64,000 nt of DNA from Xestospongia bergquistia (GCA_963965975.1 OZ014415.1:5585001-5649000), one strand, 5' to 3'. Counted from the first letter of the stretch, positions 1 through 13,742 are shown. Program-made: numbers and translations. The notes: generated by a model not told the origin, from the sequence alone.

Positions 1-1424
1 AATAACCACTAGTCTTTTTATGTTGTACTAACATAACACGTCCAAAAGAGCCAGTCCCTAATGTCTTGATACGTTCAAAATCATCTAGCTTCCCTTGTGT
101 CTATTGAGAGAAATACAATTAATATATTATACATTACCAATAAATACTATTTTAGTCTTCAGACTAATGATCTTTGCATGTATGACACATCATATGACAT
201 CACTAATGACTTAAGAGACTGCCATGATTTCAATATCAACAAACTCAGACAGGCTATATTCATTGTTTATAAAGTATAGAAATAATCAATCGTTTCCAAC
301 TCTTGCCCATAGTATCTAATTATATCATTATGCCCTTAAAAGGAAGTCAGCTAAGATAGTACATACATAAGTAATGTTACAAATGTATAAATTCTGCATA
401 AACAGGAATGGACTACAATAGTGGTACGAAGCTCCAGTTATATGGGTCACCAGTATATATATATCAATCATTTTGGTTGATAAATCCTTGCATAATACCT
501 GTTTTACTAAATGACTATTTCACATTGTCTCCTTAGCTCAGTAGGACAAAGTAAATAAAATCTATTAAAGTAGTACCACTTATTATATGCATACAATTCT
601 AGGAAAAGATACAATTGTGTCTCACACTTATAAATAAAATAACATATGAAGTTAAATCAAAGCATAGATATATATAACACAAATATAAATGGTTAATTTA
701 TAAACATGTTATTCGATATATCCCATTGAACACAATTTGTTATTAATGTATATACAACGATCAATATGTAGGTGTATTATATTGTGACTTAATAACACTT
801 ACATCTGTTCATGTATATCAATTACAACAAAGACTAACACTAGATGTTGCAAATAGAATCAGATAATCCTGTAGATGTCCAATGCATTTATTAGGCACAA
901 AATGTCAATATCAGAGAATGCTATTTGATTCCACATATATCTATGTTATAATACATGATAATTCACAAGTGTATAGAAAATATGATAACAGTTAATAGCC
1001 CGTTGGTAAGGAAAACGGGAAAATATAGCTAAGATGGTATAGTATTGTTAAATATGACATACAGGTAACAATTTTATTAAGTAAATATAAAACAGTGAAT
1101 TGCAAAGTAATTTTAATATTATAACTCACTCCTGGAGGGGCATCCCATTTTTGTTGAAATTCTGTCTTGGCTTCTGCCAAAAATGCTTGAACTGGAAGAA
1201 TGAGAATCAGTAATCAAATGAAGTTGATAACATTAGCTGCTACTAATTATCACGTAATTAACAAGATTAAAACAATGACAGTAACTTCCGAATAAAATCT
1301 TAGCACCAGCTGTTCAAATAATTCATCCCATTCAAAGAGCAAACCATAACAGTACTTGACAAAACCATATTTCCTTATGCAACTAACCTACATCTGCATC
1401 TCGCTTTCCTGGAGCGTTTCCCAT
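1..1424 (-). CDS. PRKAC: cAMP-dependent protein kinase catalytic subunit, 5' part (runs off left edge)
   Basis: Serine/threonine kinase that phosphorylates targets when cAMP releases it from its regulatory subunit. Three exons are readable on the minus strand: 1424-1388, 1191-1130 and 100-1, joined by GT/AG introns with phases 1 and 0. The protein starts MGNAPGKR, so Gly2 is a likely N-myristoylation site as in animal PKA-C. A helical A-helix segment follows (residues about 13-30, ending KWDAPPG). The third exon gives [18 protein letters not shown], the classic PKA entry into the kinase domain, with the glycine-rich ATP loop at about residues 48-55. The rest of the kinase lies left of the window. 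The family match is strong; which PKA-C paralogue it is cannot be told. The gene is divergent to the dehydrogenase gene next to it. Confidence 0.93.
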
Positions 1425-1541
1425 CTTTCTCTGCCCTAGCGATGTTGAATTATCAAACGGGAGTGCCTATTGACAGTTCTCGTGTTGAGGACTGACCGTA
1501 AGTTTCTTTCTCTAATTATAGGAAGCCACTTATTTTCTAAT
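1425..1541. promoter_or_regulatory. Compact divergent promoter between PKA-C and LDH2-type dehydrogenase
   Basis: Only 117 bases separate the start codon of the minus-strand PKA gene (1424-1422) from that of the plus-strand dehydrogenase gene (1542). Both 5' UTRs and core promoters must fit here, or transcription must start inside the partner. I see no TATA box. Inferred bidirectional promoter. Confidence 0.6.
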
Positions 1542-4270
1542 ATGGCCAACCAGTGTGCTGGAAAGTTAGTGAGCGTTACTGAAGTGTCTGCTTTTATTGT
1601 AAGATGTATGACATCTGTCGGAACACCAGAAGAACATGCAGCTTCTCTAGCTGATATTCTAGTAACTGCAGATTACAGAGGACATTTCAGCCATGGATTA
1701 AATCGACTTGGTACGACAAATAATAATTATGTATGTCGCCATACCATAATACTAATACAGAAACTGTAATGATTATTATTGTAACGTAAGTTACAATAGT
1801 AGATAGAGAATTTAAATTATTGTACACTTTTGAGAGTTGATATTATACATAATCCTCATTTTGCTGCAGAAATGTATGTTAATGAGGTATCAAAAGGGTT
1901 ATGCGATCCTCAAGCCAAACCTACGATTATCAAAGAAACTCCTAGTACTGCTTATGTTGATGGTCATAATGGAATAGGATCAGTAAGGATGACAAACCAG
2001 ATATCTTCCATATTTTGTGTTAGGTTATAGGTACATTCTGTATAGAGACTGCTATCCAGAAAGCAAAGCAAACTGGTGTTGCCTGGGTTACATGCACAGG
2101 TATGAAAAGACTTCCTATAATGTCTTACTGATATTCAATACTTTTACAAAATTGTAGTGGTCACTTTGTTCACCGACCCTTTATTAAACTATTAGATACT
2201 TCAAACATTGTCATTTAAGTATAGCATCTTAATTGATCATCCAATTTCATTTCTTGTCACTATAGTGTCTCTCTTTTGCACAAAGTTTTTTATTTGAGTT
2301 AGACCAACATATCTTTACATACTCCATATAGCTTTCCTGCAAAAATATCGATAATAGTGGCATTCACAATTCTTAATTGTGGAATATTGTTAATTTTTAT
2401 AAGTCTGCTATACATAATTTTCCAATAACTGTTTCCTTGTTCTAATCCCACAAATTACATTGTTGTCATTCATTTAGGATCCAATCATTATGGTATTGCT
2501 GGATACTATGCTTTAAAAGCAGTCAAACAGGGATTAATAGTATGAATGAATTATGAATTGTTAATTGTTGTTGCAAATATAAGCATTTTTATTATTTGGT
2601 GATATAACTTTGTTATATTAAGTGGACATCAAGTAATGATTAGTAAGAAATTGATTTAGCACAACCAAAAACCTAGTTCTGAGTATTTTTGAGTATTGAA
2701 CAGCTGCATTCACACTTGTCATAAATAATGAAGAGTGTATACAAACATTTATCTTTTGGGTATAGAAAACCAACTAACACAGAAATTGAAAATGTGATAA
2801 TTGGTTTAGTAGTTAGTTTTGTTAAGTCACTTGATCATTTAATGGACTCTAACTCTTTCAATGGACTGTCAATTCATGACAGTAATATTGGTAACAGCTA
2901 TTAACCTGCTTTTATCTGTAACATGTTGTTATCATGTATTTAGATAATATGACATATAGTCAACACATGGTTATTTTTTTTATTACTAGGGAATGTCCTT
3001 TACTAACACATCCCCTTTGGTTGTCCCCACTCGATCAAAACAGGTATAAATTTTGTAGAACCTATCACATTATGTTACTATTTTGCTGTAGGTTGCGTTA
3101 GGTACTAATCCAATTGCTTTTGGAGCTCCTGCAAAGAATGAAGACTATTACATGCTAGATATGGCAACATCTACAGTTGCTTTGGGCAAGGTTAATAAAT
3201 CATGTTGTGTTTTTATGGATTCATTTCTGTTATTGGTATATTATGTACAGTTAATAATGTACTTCCTTTATTTGTGTAGGTTGAGATGCAGAGAAGAAAA
3301 GGAGAACCAATGCCTCATGGTTGGGCAGTGGGTGCACAAGGCAAGGTAAAGTTTTGTTAAACTAGATGTATTAAATAATTTCTTGAACCATTTGTACTTT
3401 TCATAGGAGACATTGGATCCTACAGAAGTCTATCAATGCGGAGGTTTACTGCCACTCGGAGGGTTGGAGCTTAATTGTAAGTACTCGTTACTATAGCATG
3501 ATATCATTATTGTATCCTTATTATAAACACATTGTAGCCCAAGCAATATCACTCTATTACAATCCTTGTTTGCACACTTCTATAGTAAAGCCACGAGAAA
3601 GAAAAACAACATATAGACCATGCAATCCATGACAATTTTTTGGCTGTTCATTTGTTAAGATTATTATTTAACATTTTAATTATCTAGCTGGTTATAAAGG
3701 GTATGGTTTATCAATGATGGTTGAAACTGTTTGTGGTGTCCTTAGTGGAGGACCATTTGCTAGTAATATCAGAAAATGGCAAAATGATCCGTCAGTTGCT
3801 AATTTGGTAGGCATTCGATAATATTTCAATTATTTATGTAAAGTGATTTATTTTTTATATACAGGGTCAAACATTTGTAGCTCTAGATCCTAATTGTTTT
3901 GCTCCTGGATTTGAAGAGGAAATGCAAACTTTCATGGATGAAATGAGGCAAATGGATCCGGTAAGAACTGTGTTTAAGGATGTAAATAGGTCTTCCATGT
4001 CATTGTTGTGTATATGATACCTGGTTTGTACTACTGAATGTGTTCTTCCATTAAGAGTGATCCTAGTTTACCTGTGAAAGTGGCAGGAGATCTCTCTCGA
4101 TCGCGTATGCACAAAGTAGATGAAAATGGAGGGATTCTTTATCATGAAAATATGATCAGTTCATTAGTGAGTTATATACATAATTATAATGAATTGTTAT
4201 TTATAATTATATTTTATAGAATGAACTGGCTATGCGACTGAAAGTAGATCCTATTAAAGTGTCCAATTAA
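1542..4270 (+). CDS. Malate/L-lactate dehydrogenase, LDH2 family (12 exons, complete)
   Basis: NAD(P)-dependent oxidoreductase of the Ldh_2/malate dehydrogenase family (PF02615 type), unrelated to ordinary LDH/MDH. Exons: 1542-1710, 1870-1982, 2024-2099, 2478-2539, 2990-3043, 3092-3190, 3280-3345, 3407-3476, 3688-3806, 3865-3960, 4056-4166, 4220-4270. They sum to 1086 bases (361 residues), the usual family length, and every junction keeps frame. Visible motifs: RGHFSHG near residues 46-52, [13 protein letters not shown] at 121-125 (family active-site/cofactor region), [23 protein letters not shown]-like [12 protein letters not shown], and a C-terminal KVDP. The start is the first ATG of the conserved N-terminus. 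Introns are 48-450 bases. The substrate (malate, lactate or another 2-oxoacid) cannot be decided from sequence. No break seen. Confidence 0.92.
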
Positions 4271-4667
4271 ACTTGATAACTTTATAAAATTAAATTTGCT
4301 GGCTGCTTATTATTAATAATTTAATTGATAAAAGAAGTGTTATGATTTTTTTACTGCACACCGAACATGGAGTAGTTGGTAATACTTGTTTACCCACAGT
4401 AGTACCTTGGTTAAGGTGACTATTTTGTCCAAGCAATGAAACATTGCCCAATTGACTTTCTTTGTTGTCAATATTTAATTAATGGCAATAAATTTCTTTA
4501 AAATATCAAAATCTTAGTTCTAAACTTGAATATGCCAATATGTAATCAGAAATGTATACAAACAATTAATATAGAATGATGAAACGAATCATAATGCATT
4601 AAATCTGAGAATAATTATAATACGAAATATTGTATGTTGCTACAAGTTTAAATTATTTGAAATAAGA
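4271..4667. other. Intergenic spacer between convergent genes
   Basis: This holds the 3' ends of the plus-strand dehydrogenase and the minus-strand TMEM104-like copy A. It is AT-rich, with AATAAA-like signals near both ends. Nothing else recognised. Confidence 0.5.
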
Positions 4668-7405
4668 TTATGTAGGATGTACAAATAAACTAACTATACT
4701 TAAAATAAAACATGTATAGGCCAACGTGCTAATAATGATGACTGATAAAGGATAACTCAAGACTGTTGAATAGGGTGTCATGTAAAGGAAGGCATTCTTT
4801 CGAGTGAATAAAAACTCAAACACTCTTGTTCTAGTTGATTTATTGTCTTCTTCATTTAATAAGAGAGCATCTTCATCTTCAATCATGTCTTGCATCTCTA
4901 TTGAATTATCTGATTTGTTTTCAGTTGTAGACCTGCTCTTCTTCTTTGTTGAGTCTCCATCAGGTTTATCTAACATATAACTAAATGTTTTATAGCACAC
5001 CCATTGTGAACTGAGTTGTAAATTGATTGGGAAAAATATAACAATGAAACCAATTAGACCAGCATATTTTAGAATGTATATTAAATTTGAGATTACAAGA
5101 GCAACCACTATTGGTAGAATAGCAACTATGAATTTCATTAGTAGCTGAAGAAGACGATGTTTCCAACCTTTTGCTTGACTAGTATCACGATTGAAAATAA
5201 CAGTATATATGTTATTGACGATTGTATGTACAACCAAAGGATACACAGAACAGACATCAATACTTGGGAATAAGACAATATAATATGATAGTACACGAAT
5301 AGCCATGGAATGTACTGGAGATGTTAAAGGATGCTATATATGACAAAAAAGACAGGGTTAATATATCATAACAAATTATAGTTTAGTTACTCTTAACAAG
5401 ACTATAATCATGAACATTGTCCTAGTATTATTGATAAGACTATTGTCGCTGTAATAAACTGGATTGTCACTAGGTTGTAAAGAATTGGCAGAAGCTATGG
5501 AATTGTTAAAATGCACTTTCTTGAGTTACAGAGTTCAGAGGTTTCAATCAGTCACTTCAAAGTAAAATTAATAATATTCATTGGTTACTATGTGTATTGG
5601 CAATTACTTTATAAGGGATAACTTTGTTTGTTGCTCATACATAGGAATAGATTAATTATGTGAAAAAGGACATGTACATATAATCATGATCTAAAGCAAA
5701 TATGTACGCTAGATGGAAAATACAACAACTAGCCCTTCTTGAAGACAATAGGTATGATATTTTAAAGGGTTATAAACAACATGTTGTCCTGTTTTTGTAA
5801 TGTGTGAATTGTTTATCAAAGGAAATGATATTAGGATTAACTTGTTTATGATCAATTACAAAGTAGTAATACATGTAAAGGTTATTAACTAATGAACAAC
5901 ACATTCTCTACATAGGGATGTCAGTCAACAGAGTCCATAATAACTTTCTCTATGGAAGAGCCTTAACTAGTCTAATATGTGTCACATTCCAACAGTAATC
6001 ATAGGCAGTAATGTCTTTAGGTAGTCTATTCACACAAACAAACAGTTGTTGACAAAAACACACTTACCCAATTTAGTGTACAAGTTTCATTCGTGCAGTC
6101 TCTAAACCATAGAGATACTATTACACCCAATGATGCATATAGGATAGTCATTGTCAGAAACAATACATTGAAATAACATCGTAGCCAATTTTTTTCTTTG
6201 ATGGGATGAGTAAGTCCTGGAATACCATGATGGAGGTTTAATGCATACACAAAAACAGGAATAGACACAACCCAACCAGGGAAGTTGAAACGGAACAAAA
6301 TATCTTTTATAGGAGTGATGTCATGAGAGGTATTGTTCATGTTCATATACTCATTTCTTGATATTGGTAATGGATCTTCACAACTGGTTATTGTATAGCC
6401 TTGGACAATATAAATGAAACAATAGATTATAATAGCACCCAATGTAAAGAAACGTAATAGACCCAGTATGAGTTGTACAATAGCTTGTTCTTTTAAATCT
6501 AGTAATGAGAGAGGTATAACAACCACTGCAAACAAAAGGAGACAAAATCGATACGCATTTAAACATCCACCATGAGGAAGAATTTGATGTAGGAAATTTT
6601 GATCAGTACATTGCTCTAATGTACCAAAGTTAAGTGGTATATTTACACTCCAAGCAGATCCAGTTACAGTAGAATATGACAAGAGGGCTAAAAATGTATA
6701 TATAACAAGTAATATCAGAAAAACGATTTTCAGCCAACGTCCAACAAATATTTCACACATTTCACTAGGTTCAAATTTTCTCATGATAGTGATATAGAAA
6801 TTTGGTTTAGTAATAGCATCTTGCTTCATTTTCAATTCTTTATCAAATGATTCGTGGTGCATCTTATTATCATACAAAGCCTATATTAGAAACAAAGAAA
6901 TATAGTTAATCAACAAACACATTTACTATTAACTCATATACTGTTGGTAGATATGTAAACATGGACTGAAACTTGGACAATGAACTGTTATTTGTTGATA
7001 TTTTAATAGACAATAATAAACAATTATAATAGAAACTGCAAAGATCACAAATGTGTATGTACATAGACCTCGTGGTATACTACGTAAAATCAGAGTATTT
7101 CCTCAATCGATCTTAATAGATGACTATGAACTCACCTGTGCTCTAGCCATGGCTTCAAGTTCCCATAAGGCACAAAGCCAAGCTACCAGTGCTACAACTA
7201 ACAGTGAACACAATCCAGCTATTAGTCCACCATGAAAGAATCCATACGGTATTCCTAGAAAGCCAGTGCCCAGTATAAAATTGACCATGAAGAAGAACCC
7301 CAGAAATATATTGACTGTTTTGGGATCATCGTCTTTCTCTCGGAACGCTTTCGGACAACATGGCCAGTCAGGAACAAAGTAACGAAGAATAGCTTTGCCA
7401 GCCAT
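4668..7405 (-). CDS. TMEM104-like amino-acid-transporter-family membrane protein, copy A
   Basis: Three exons: 7405-7136 (90 codons), 6880-6068 (271 codons), 5333-4668 (221 codons plus TAA); 582 residues, all junctions phase 0. Exon 1 has the AAAP/APC-type first membrane segment with N-x-I-L-G-T-G-F-L-G-I-P, then ends EAMARAQ, which resembles TMEM104. Exon 2 has several hydrophobic segments and two N-glycosylation sequons in loops. Exon 3 has more membrane segments around an acidic loop (IEDEDALLLNEED). TMEM104 identity rests on remembered similarity across all three exons; transport activity is inferred. ATG 7405 was chosen because the in-frame sequence further upstream has no ATG. First of three tandem copies; its introns differ from those of copies B and C. 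Confidence 0.8.
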
Positions 7406-7549
7406 CTTTGTTGGCGGAACTTCCTGTAAATCTTTAATTTGAATGGGGCGCTGCAATCCTGATTATGAATAATAATTATGATAGTTATTAGTATGATAAT
7501 AATAATAATAGAGGTGAAAATTGATTGCTGATTAACACATATTTATGAC

Positions 7550-10500
7550 TTATGTAGGATGAACAAATAAACTAACTATACTTAAAATAAAACATGTATA
7601 GGTCAACGTGCTAATAATGATGACTGATAGAGGATAACTCAAGACTGTTGAATAGGGTGTCATGTAAAGGAAGGCATTCTTTCGAGTGAATAAAAACTCA
7701 AACACTCTTGTTCTAGTTGATTTATTGTCTTCTTCATTTAATAAGAGAGCATCTTCATCTTCAATCATGTCTTGCATCTCCATTGAATTATCTGATTTGT
7801 TTTCAGTTGTAGACCTGCTATTCTTCTTTGTTGAGTCTCTATCAGGTTTATCTAACATATAACTAAATGTTTTATAGCACACCCACTGTGAACCGAGTTG
7901 TAAAAAAATTGGAAAAAAGAATGCAGTAAATCCAATTAGACCAGCATATTTTAGAACATGTATTAAGTTAGATATAACAAGAGCAACCACTATTGGTAGA
8001 ATAGCAACTATGAATTTCATTAGTAGTTGAAGAAGACGATGTTTCCATCCTTTTGCTTGACTAGTATCATGATTGAAAATAACAGTATATATATTATTGA
8101 CTAGAGTATGTACAACCAAAGGATACACAGAACAGACATCAATACTTGGGAATAACACAATATAATATGATAGTACACGAATAGCCATGGAATGTACTGG
8201 AGATGTCAGAGGATGCTATAAAAGAAAGAGAAACAAAAGAATTCACAATTACCACAAAATTGGCACAAAAGTTAACATACACAACAAAAGTATGTTAGTG
8301 AAGTATAGAAGGCATGTAATAAAATTTTCTCATACATTAATCAAACTTAGCAGTTAAGGACTAAGCCAGTAGACAACAATCAATAATGTAATAGTGGTAC
8401 AATACAATGTATTAGAAACCTATACAACAGAAGATTCAATAACTACTTTACTGATTACCTTAACTATTCTTAAAAATGTCCTAAAATTTTAATTCAAAAA
8501 ATGAAATAACAGTTAACTTGGGGAGTCCTTGCTAAATCTGAATGTTTTATAATTAAGTTAACTATAGTAGGCCGAAGATATAGTGTATAAAGTGGAAGTC
8601 AAAATAAGTGAAATTGAGCAAGAAAATATAATATAGAAGTCAATCCTACAAGAAGCATTAAAACTTTACCATACAAATCTACTATTACTTTGCACTATGA
8701 CTAAACTATGTCATTTCTATAAAATTGAATACCATAAGTTCAAATTTGCTGCCTATTATGCAGTGAAATATGTCAAGTTAATAATCCAATGGGTGACTAA
8801 TATCATAGTCAGTTGAGTGAGATATTGATGTATCTTCTATTTTCAAAGAAATTGACTTTAAATGGTTGAATCTGTAGGCAGATATAGTCTATTAGCATAA
8901 TGTTAAGGAAGTAAACACAAGACTAAATATTCTCCCACTACTCTATAGTACATGCCATTCATGCTACAAACGTAAGCTAACAATAGGTTCAACAATAGCT
9001 TTAGATACTTCAAAAAACTAAGATAATTAGTTGAACACAACTCTGTAAAATTTAGGTAAATTCCTCATACTTACCCAATTGAGTGTACAAGTTTCATTCG
9101 TGCAGTCTCTAAACCATAGAGATACTATTATGCCTAGTGATGCATATAGGATAGTCATTGTCAGAAATATTACATTGAAATAACATCGCAGCCAATTTTT
9201 TTCTTTGATGGGATGAGTAAGTGCTGGAATACCATTATGAAGGAGAAAAGCATACACAAAAACAGGAATAGACACAACCCAACCAGAGAAGTTGAAACGG
9301 AACAAAATATCTTTTATAGGAGTGATGTCATGAGAGGTATTGTTCATGTTCATATACTCATTTCTTGATATTGGTAATGGATCTTCACAACTGGTTATTG
9401 TATAGCCTTGGACAATATAAATGAAACAATAGATTATAATAGCACCCAATGTAAAGAAACGTAATAGACCCAGTATGAGTTGTACAATAGCTTGTTCTTT
9501 TAAATCTAGTAATGAGAGAGGTATAACAACCACTGCAAACAAAAGGAGACAAAATCGATACGCATTTAAACATCCACCATGAGGAAGAATTTGATGTAGG
9601 AAATTTTGATCAGTACACTGCTCTAATGTACCAAAGTTAAGTGGTATATTTACACTCCAAGCAGATCCAGTTACAGCAGAGTATGACAGAAGAACCAAAA
9701 ATATGTGCCCAGTCAGCAACAACAAATAAACAATCTTGAGCCAACGACCAACAAATAGTTCACATATTTCACTAAGTTCAAACTTTCTCATGATAGTGAT
9801 ATAGAAATCAGGTTTAGTTTTCATGTCTTCTTTTGTCTCTACTTCATTATCAAATGATTCCTCATTGTTATGATGATCAATAAATGCCTATAATACAAAT
9901 TAATGATGTCTTACTTTATAGCAAGGATATTGTAAATAGTTTATCATGTAAATTATGTAATTATTAATTAGGATTTTTTTGGCACTAATGAAATTGTAAT
10001 GGTAGTTGGGTACCTTTGCAAATGATCGTAGTGAGTGGTATATGTTTTATGTATTGGTGACAGGTAATGTGGCAATCATGAAGCAATGATAATTGCAATG
10101 GTAATGGGATAATCATGATGTAATTGTAATTGTAATTACTCAATTACTGACAACAAAGCATGTGAAACTAAATGTGAGATCATGCAATTATTTCCAAAAT
10201 AATACCAAATTACAGGCTTAAATATTTTAGAGTAATAATTAAAATTATGCTGTACATGATATAATTATTTACTGTATTATATGTGGTTATACTCACCTGT
10301 GCTCTAGCCATAGTTTCAACTTCCCATAGAGCACAAAGCCAAGCTATAAATGCCACAACTAACAGAGAACACAATCCAGCTATTAGTCCACCATGAAAGA
10401 ATCCATACGGTATTCCTAGAAAACCAGTGCCCAGTATAAAATTGACCATGAAGAAGAACCCCAGAAATATATTGACTGTTTTGGGATCATCATCTTCCTC

Positions 10501-10566
10501 TCGGAACGTTTTCGGACAACATGGCCAGTCAGGAACAAAGTAACGAAGAATAGCTTTGCCAGCCAT
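7550..10566 (-). CDS. TMEM104-like membrane protein, copy B
   Basis: Same gene structure as copy A: exons 10566-10297, 9887-9075 and 8215-7550, again 270, 813 and 666 bases, giving 582 residues with no stop or frameshift. Exon 2 differs from copy A mainly in its first about 40 residues and its last third, and is identical to copy A over 330 bases in the middle. Its introns (8216-9074 and 9888-10296) are nearly identical to those of copy C but not to those of copy A, so B and C separated last. Only 144 bases lie between its stop and the start codon of copy A (7406-7549). All reading frames look under constraint, so it is probably functional. Confidence 0.8.
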
Positions 10567-10718
10567 CTTTGTTTGAGGAACTTCCTGTAAATGTTTAATT
10601 TGAATGGGGCGCTTCAATCCTAGTTATAATTCATGAATAATAATTATGATAGTTATTAGTATGATAATAATAATAATCGAGGTGAAATTTGATTGCTGAT
10701 ATAACACATAGTTATGAC

Positions 10719-13700
10719 TTATGTAGGATGGACAAATAAACTAACTATACTTAAAATAAAACATGTATAGGCCAACGTGCTAATAATGATGACTGATAAA
10801 GGATAACTCAAGACTGTTGAATAGGGTGTCATGTAAAGGAAGGCATTCTTTCGAGTGAATAAAAACTCAAACACTCTTGTCCTAGTTGATTTATTGTCTT
10901 CTTCATTTAATAAAAGAGCATCTTCATCTTCAATCATATCTTGCATCTCCATTGAATTATCTGATTTATTTTCAGTTGTAGACCTGCTATTCTTCTTTGT
11001 TGAGTCTCTATCAGGTTTATCTAGCATATAACTAAATGTTTTATAGCACACCCACTGTGAACCGAGTTGTAAAAAAATTGGAAAAAAGAATGCAGTAAAT
11101 CCAATTAGACCAGCATATTTTAGAACATGTATTAAGTTAGATATAACAAAAGCAACCACTATTGGTAGAATAGCAACTATGAATTTCATTAGTAGTTGAA
11201 GAAGACGATGTTTCCATCCTTTTGCTTGACTAGTATCACGATTGAAAATAACAGTATATATATTATTGACTAGAGTATGTACAACCAAAGGATACACAGA
11301 ACAGACATCAATACTTGGGAATAAGACAATATAGTATGATAGTACACGAATAGCAATGGAATGTACTGGAGATGTTAGAGGATGCTATAAAGGAAAGAGA
11401 CACAAAAGAATTCACAATTACCACAAAATTGGCACAAAAGTTAACATACACAACAAAAGTATGTTAGTGAAGTATAGAAGGCATGTAATAAAATTTTCTC
11501 ATACATTAATCAAACTTAGCAGTTAAGGACTAAGCCAATAGACAACAATCAATAATGTAATAGTGGTACAATACAATGTATTAGAAACCTATACAACAGA
11601 AAATTCAATAACTACTTTACTGATTACCTTAACTATTCTTAAAAATGTCCTAAAATTTTAATTCAAAAAATGAAATAACAGTTAACTTGGGGAGTCCTTG
11701 CTAAATCTGAATGTTTTATAATTAAGTTAACTATAGTAGGCCGAAGATATAGTGTATAAAGTGGAAGTCAAAATAAGTGAAATTGAGCAAGGTAATATAA
11801 TATAGAAGTCAATCCTACAAGAAGCATTAAAACTTTACCATACAAATCTACTATTACTTTGCACTATGACTAAACTATGTCATTTCTATAAAATTGAATA
11901 CCATAAGTTCAAATTTGCTGCCTATTATGCAGTGAAAATATGTCAAGTTAATAATCCAATGATATCATAGTCAGTTGAGTGAGATATTGATGTATCTTCT
12001 ATTTTCAAAGAAATTGACTTTAAATGGTTTAATCTGTAGGGAGGCTGATTGATATAGTCTATTAGCATAATGTTAAGGAAGTAAACACAAGACTAAATAT
12101 TCTCCCACTACTCTATAGTACATGCCATTCATGCTATAAATGTAAGCTAACAATAGGTTCAAAAATAGCTTTAGGTACTTCAAAAAACTAAGATAATTAG
12201 TTGAACACAACTCTGTAAAATTTAGGTAAATTCCTCATACTTACCCAATTGAGTGTACAAGTTTCATTCGTGCAGTCTCTAAACCATAGAGATACCATTA
12301 TACCTAGTGATGCATATAGGATAGTCATTGTCAGAAATATTACATTGAAATAACATCGTAGCCAATTTTTTTCTTTGATGGGATGAGTAAGTGCTGGAAT
12401 ACCATTGTGAAGGAGAAAAGCATACACAAAAACAGGAATAGACACAACCCAACCAGAGAAGTTGAAACGGAACAAAATATCTTTTATAGGAGTGATGTCA
12501 TGAGAGGTATTGTTCATGTTCATATACTCATTTCTTGATATTGGTAATGGATCTTCACAACTGGTTATTGTATAGCCTTGGACAATATAAACGAAACAAT
12601 AGATTATAATAGCACCCAATGTAAAGAAACGTAATAGACCCAGTATGAGTTGTACAATAGCTTGTTCTTTTAAATCTAGTAATGAGAGAGGTATAACAAC
12701 CACTGCAAACAAAAGGAGACAAAATCGATACGCATTTAAACATCCACCATGGGGAAGAATTTGATGTAGGAAATTTTGATCAGTACACTGCTCTAATGTA
12801 CCAAAGTTAAGTGGTATATTTACACTCCAAGCAGATCCAGTTACAGCAGAGTATGAAAGAAGAGCTAAAAATATGTACCCAGTCAGCAACAACAAATAAA
12901 CAATCTTGAGCCAACGACCAACAAATAGTTCACACATTTCACTAAGTTCAAACTTTCTCATGATAGTGATATAGAAATCAGGTTTAGTTTTCATGTCTTC
13001 TTTTGTCTCTACTTCATTATCAAATGATTCCTCATTGTTATGATGATCAATAAATGCCTATAATACAAATTAATGATGTCTTACTTTATAGCAAGGATAT
13101 TGTAAATAGTTTATCATGTAAATTATGTAATTATTAATTAGGGATTTTTTGGCACTAATGAAATTGTAATGGTAGTTGGGTACCTTTGCAAATGATTATA
13201 GTGAGTGGTATATGTTTTATGTATTGGTGACAGGTAATGTGGCAATCATGAAGCAATGATAATTGCAATGGTAATGGGATAATCATGATGTAATTGCAAT
13301 TGTAATCGTAATTACTCAATTACTGACAACAAAGCATGTGAAACTAAATGTGAGATCATGCAATTATTTCCAAAATAATACCAAATTATAGGCTTAAATA
13401 TTTTAAAGTAATAATAAAAATTATGCTGTACATGATATAATTATTTACTGTATTATATGTGGTTATACTCACCTGTGCTCTAGCCATAGTTTCAACTTCC
13501 CATAGAGCACAAAGCCAAGCTATAAATGCCACAACTAACAGTGAACACAATCCAGCTATTAGTCCACCATGAAAGAATCCATAAGGTATTCCTAGAAAAC
13601 CAGTGCCCAGTATAAAATTGACCATGAAGAAGAACCCCAGAAATATATTAATAGTTTTAGGTTTATCACCATCCTGCTTTCCTCTTAGAGCTTTTGGACA

Positions 13701-13742
13701 ACACGGCCAGTCAGGGACAAAGTAGCGAAGAATATCAGTCAT
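10719..13742 (-). CDS. TMEM104-like membrane protein, copy C
   Basis: Exons 13742-13473, 13057-12245 and 11384-10719 give 582 residues. The N-terminus differs from A and B (MTDILRYFVPDW, then KALRGKQDGDKPK instead of a DDDPK loop) but has the same codon count. ATG 13742 directly precedes the conserved ILRYFVPDWPCCPK. Copy C carries ATT (Ile) where A and B have ATG in the third exon (HSIAIRV against HSMAIRV). The spacer to copy B is 152 bases (10567-10718), and to PIF1 downstream-gene sequence 157 bases (13743-13899). It is the first copy met reading along the minus strand and has the most distinct 5' end. Function as for copy A. Confidence 0.8.

Larger units (their letters stand above)
4668..13742. 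repeat. Three-copy tandem gene array (TMEM104-like)
   Basis: The same three-exon gene is repeated head to tail. The distance between equivalent stop codons is 2882 bases (A to B) and 3169 bases (B to C). B and C share introns and spacers almost base for base; A shares exons and the short spacer but has different long-intron sequence. Confidence 0.9.

Noticed and set aside
6378..6566. Identical 62-residue minus-strand frame in all three TMEM104-like copies
   Set aside because: It lies in another frame of exon 2 within the converted tract; its conservation follows from the real exon.
7407..7456. Extended N-terminus for TMEM104-like copies A and B
   Set aside because: In-frame sequence upstream of the ATG is open and similar in A and B but has no ATG, and copy C does not share it; treated as 5' UTR, although an upstream coding exon is not excluded.
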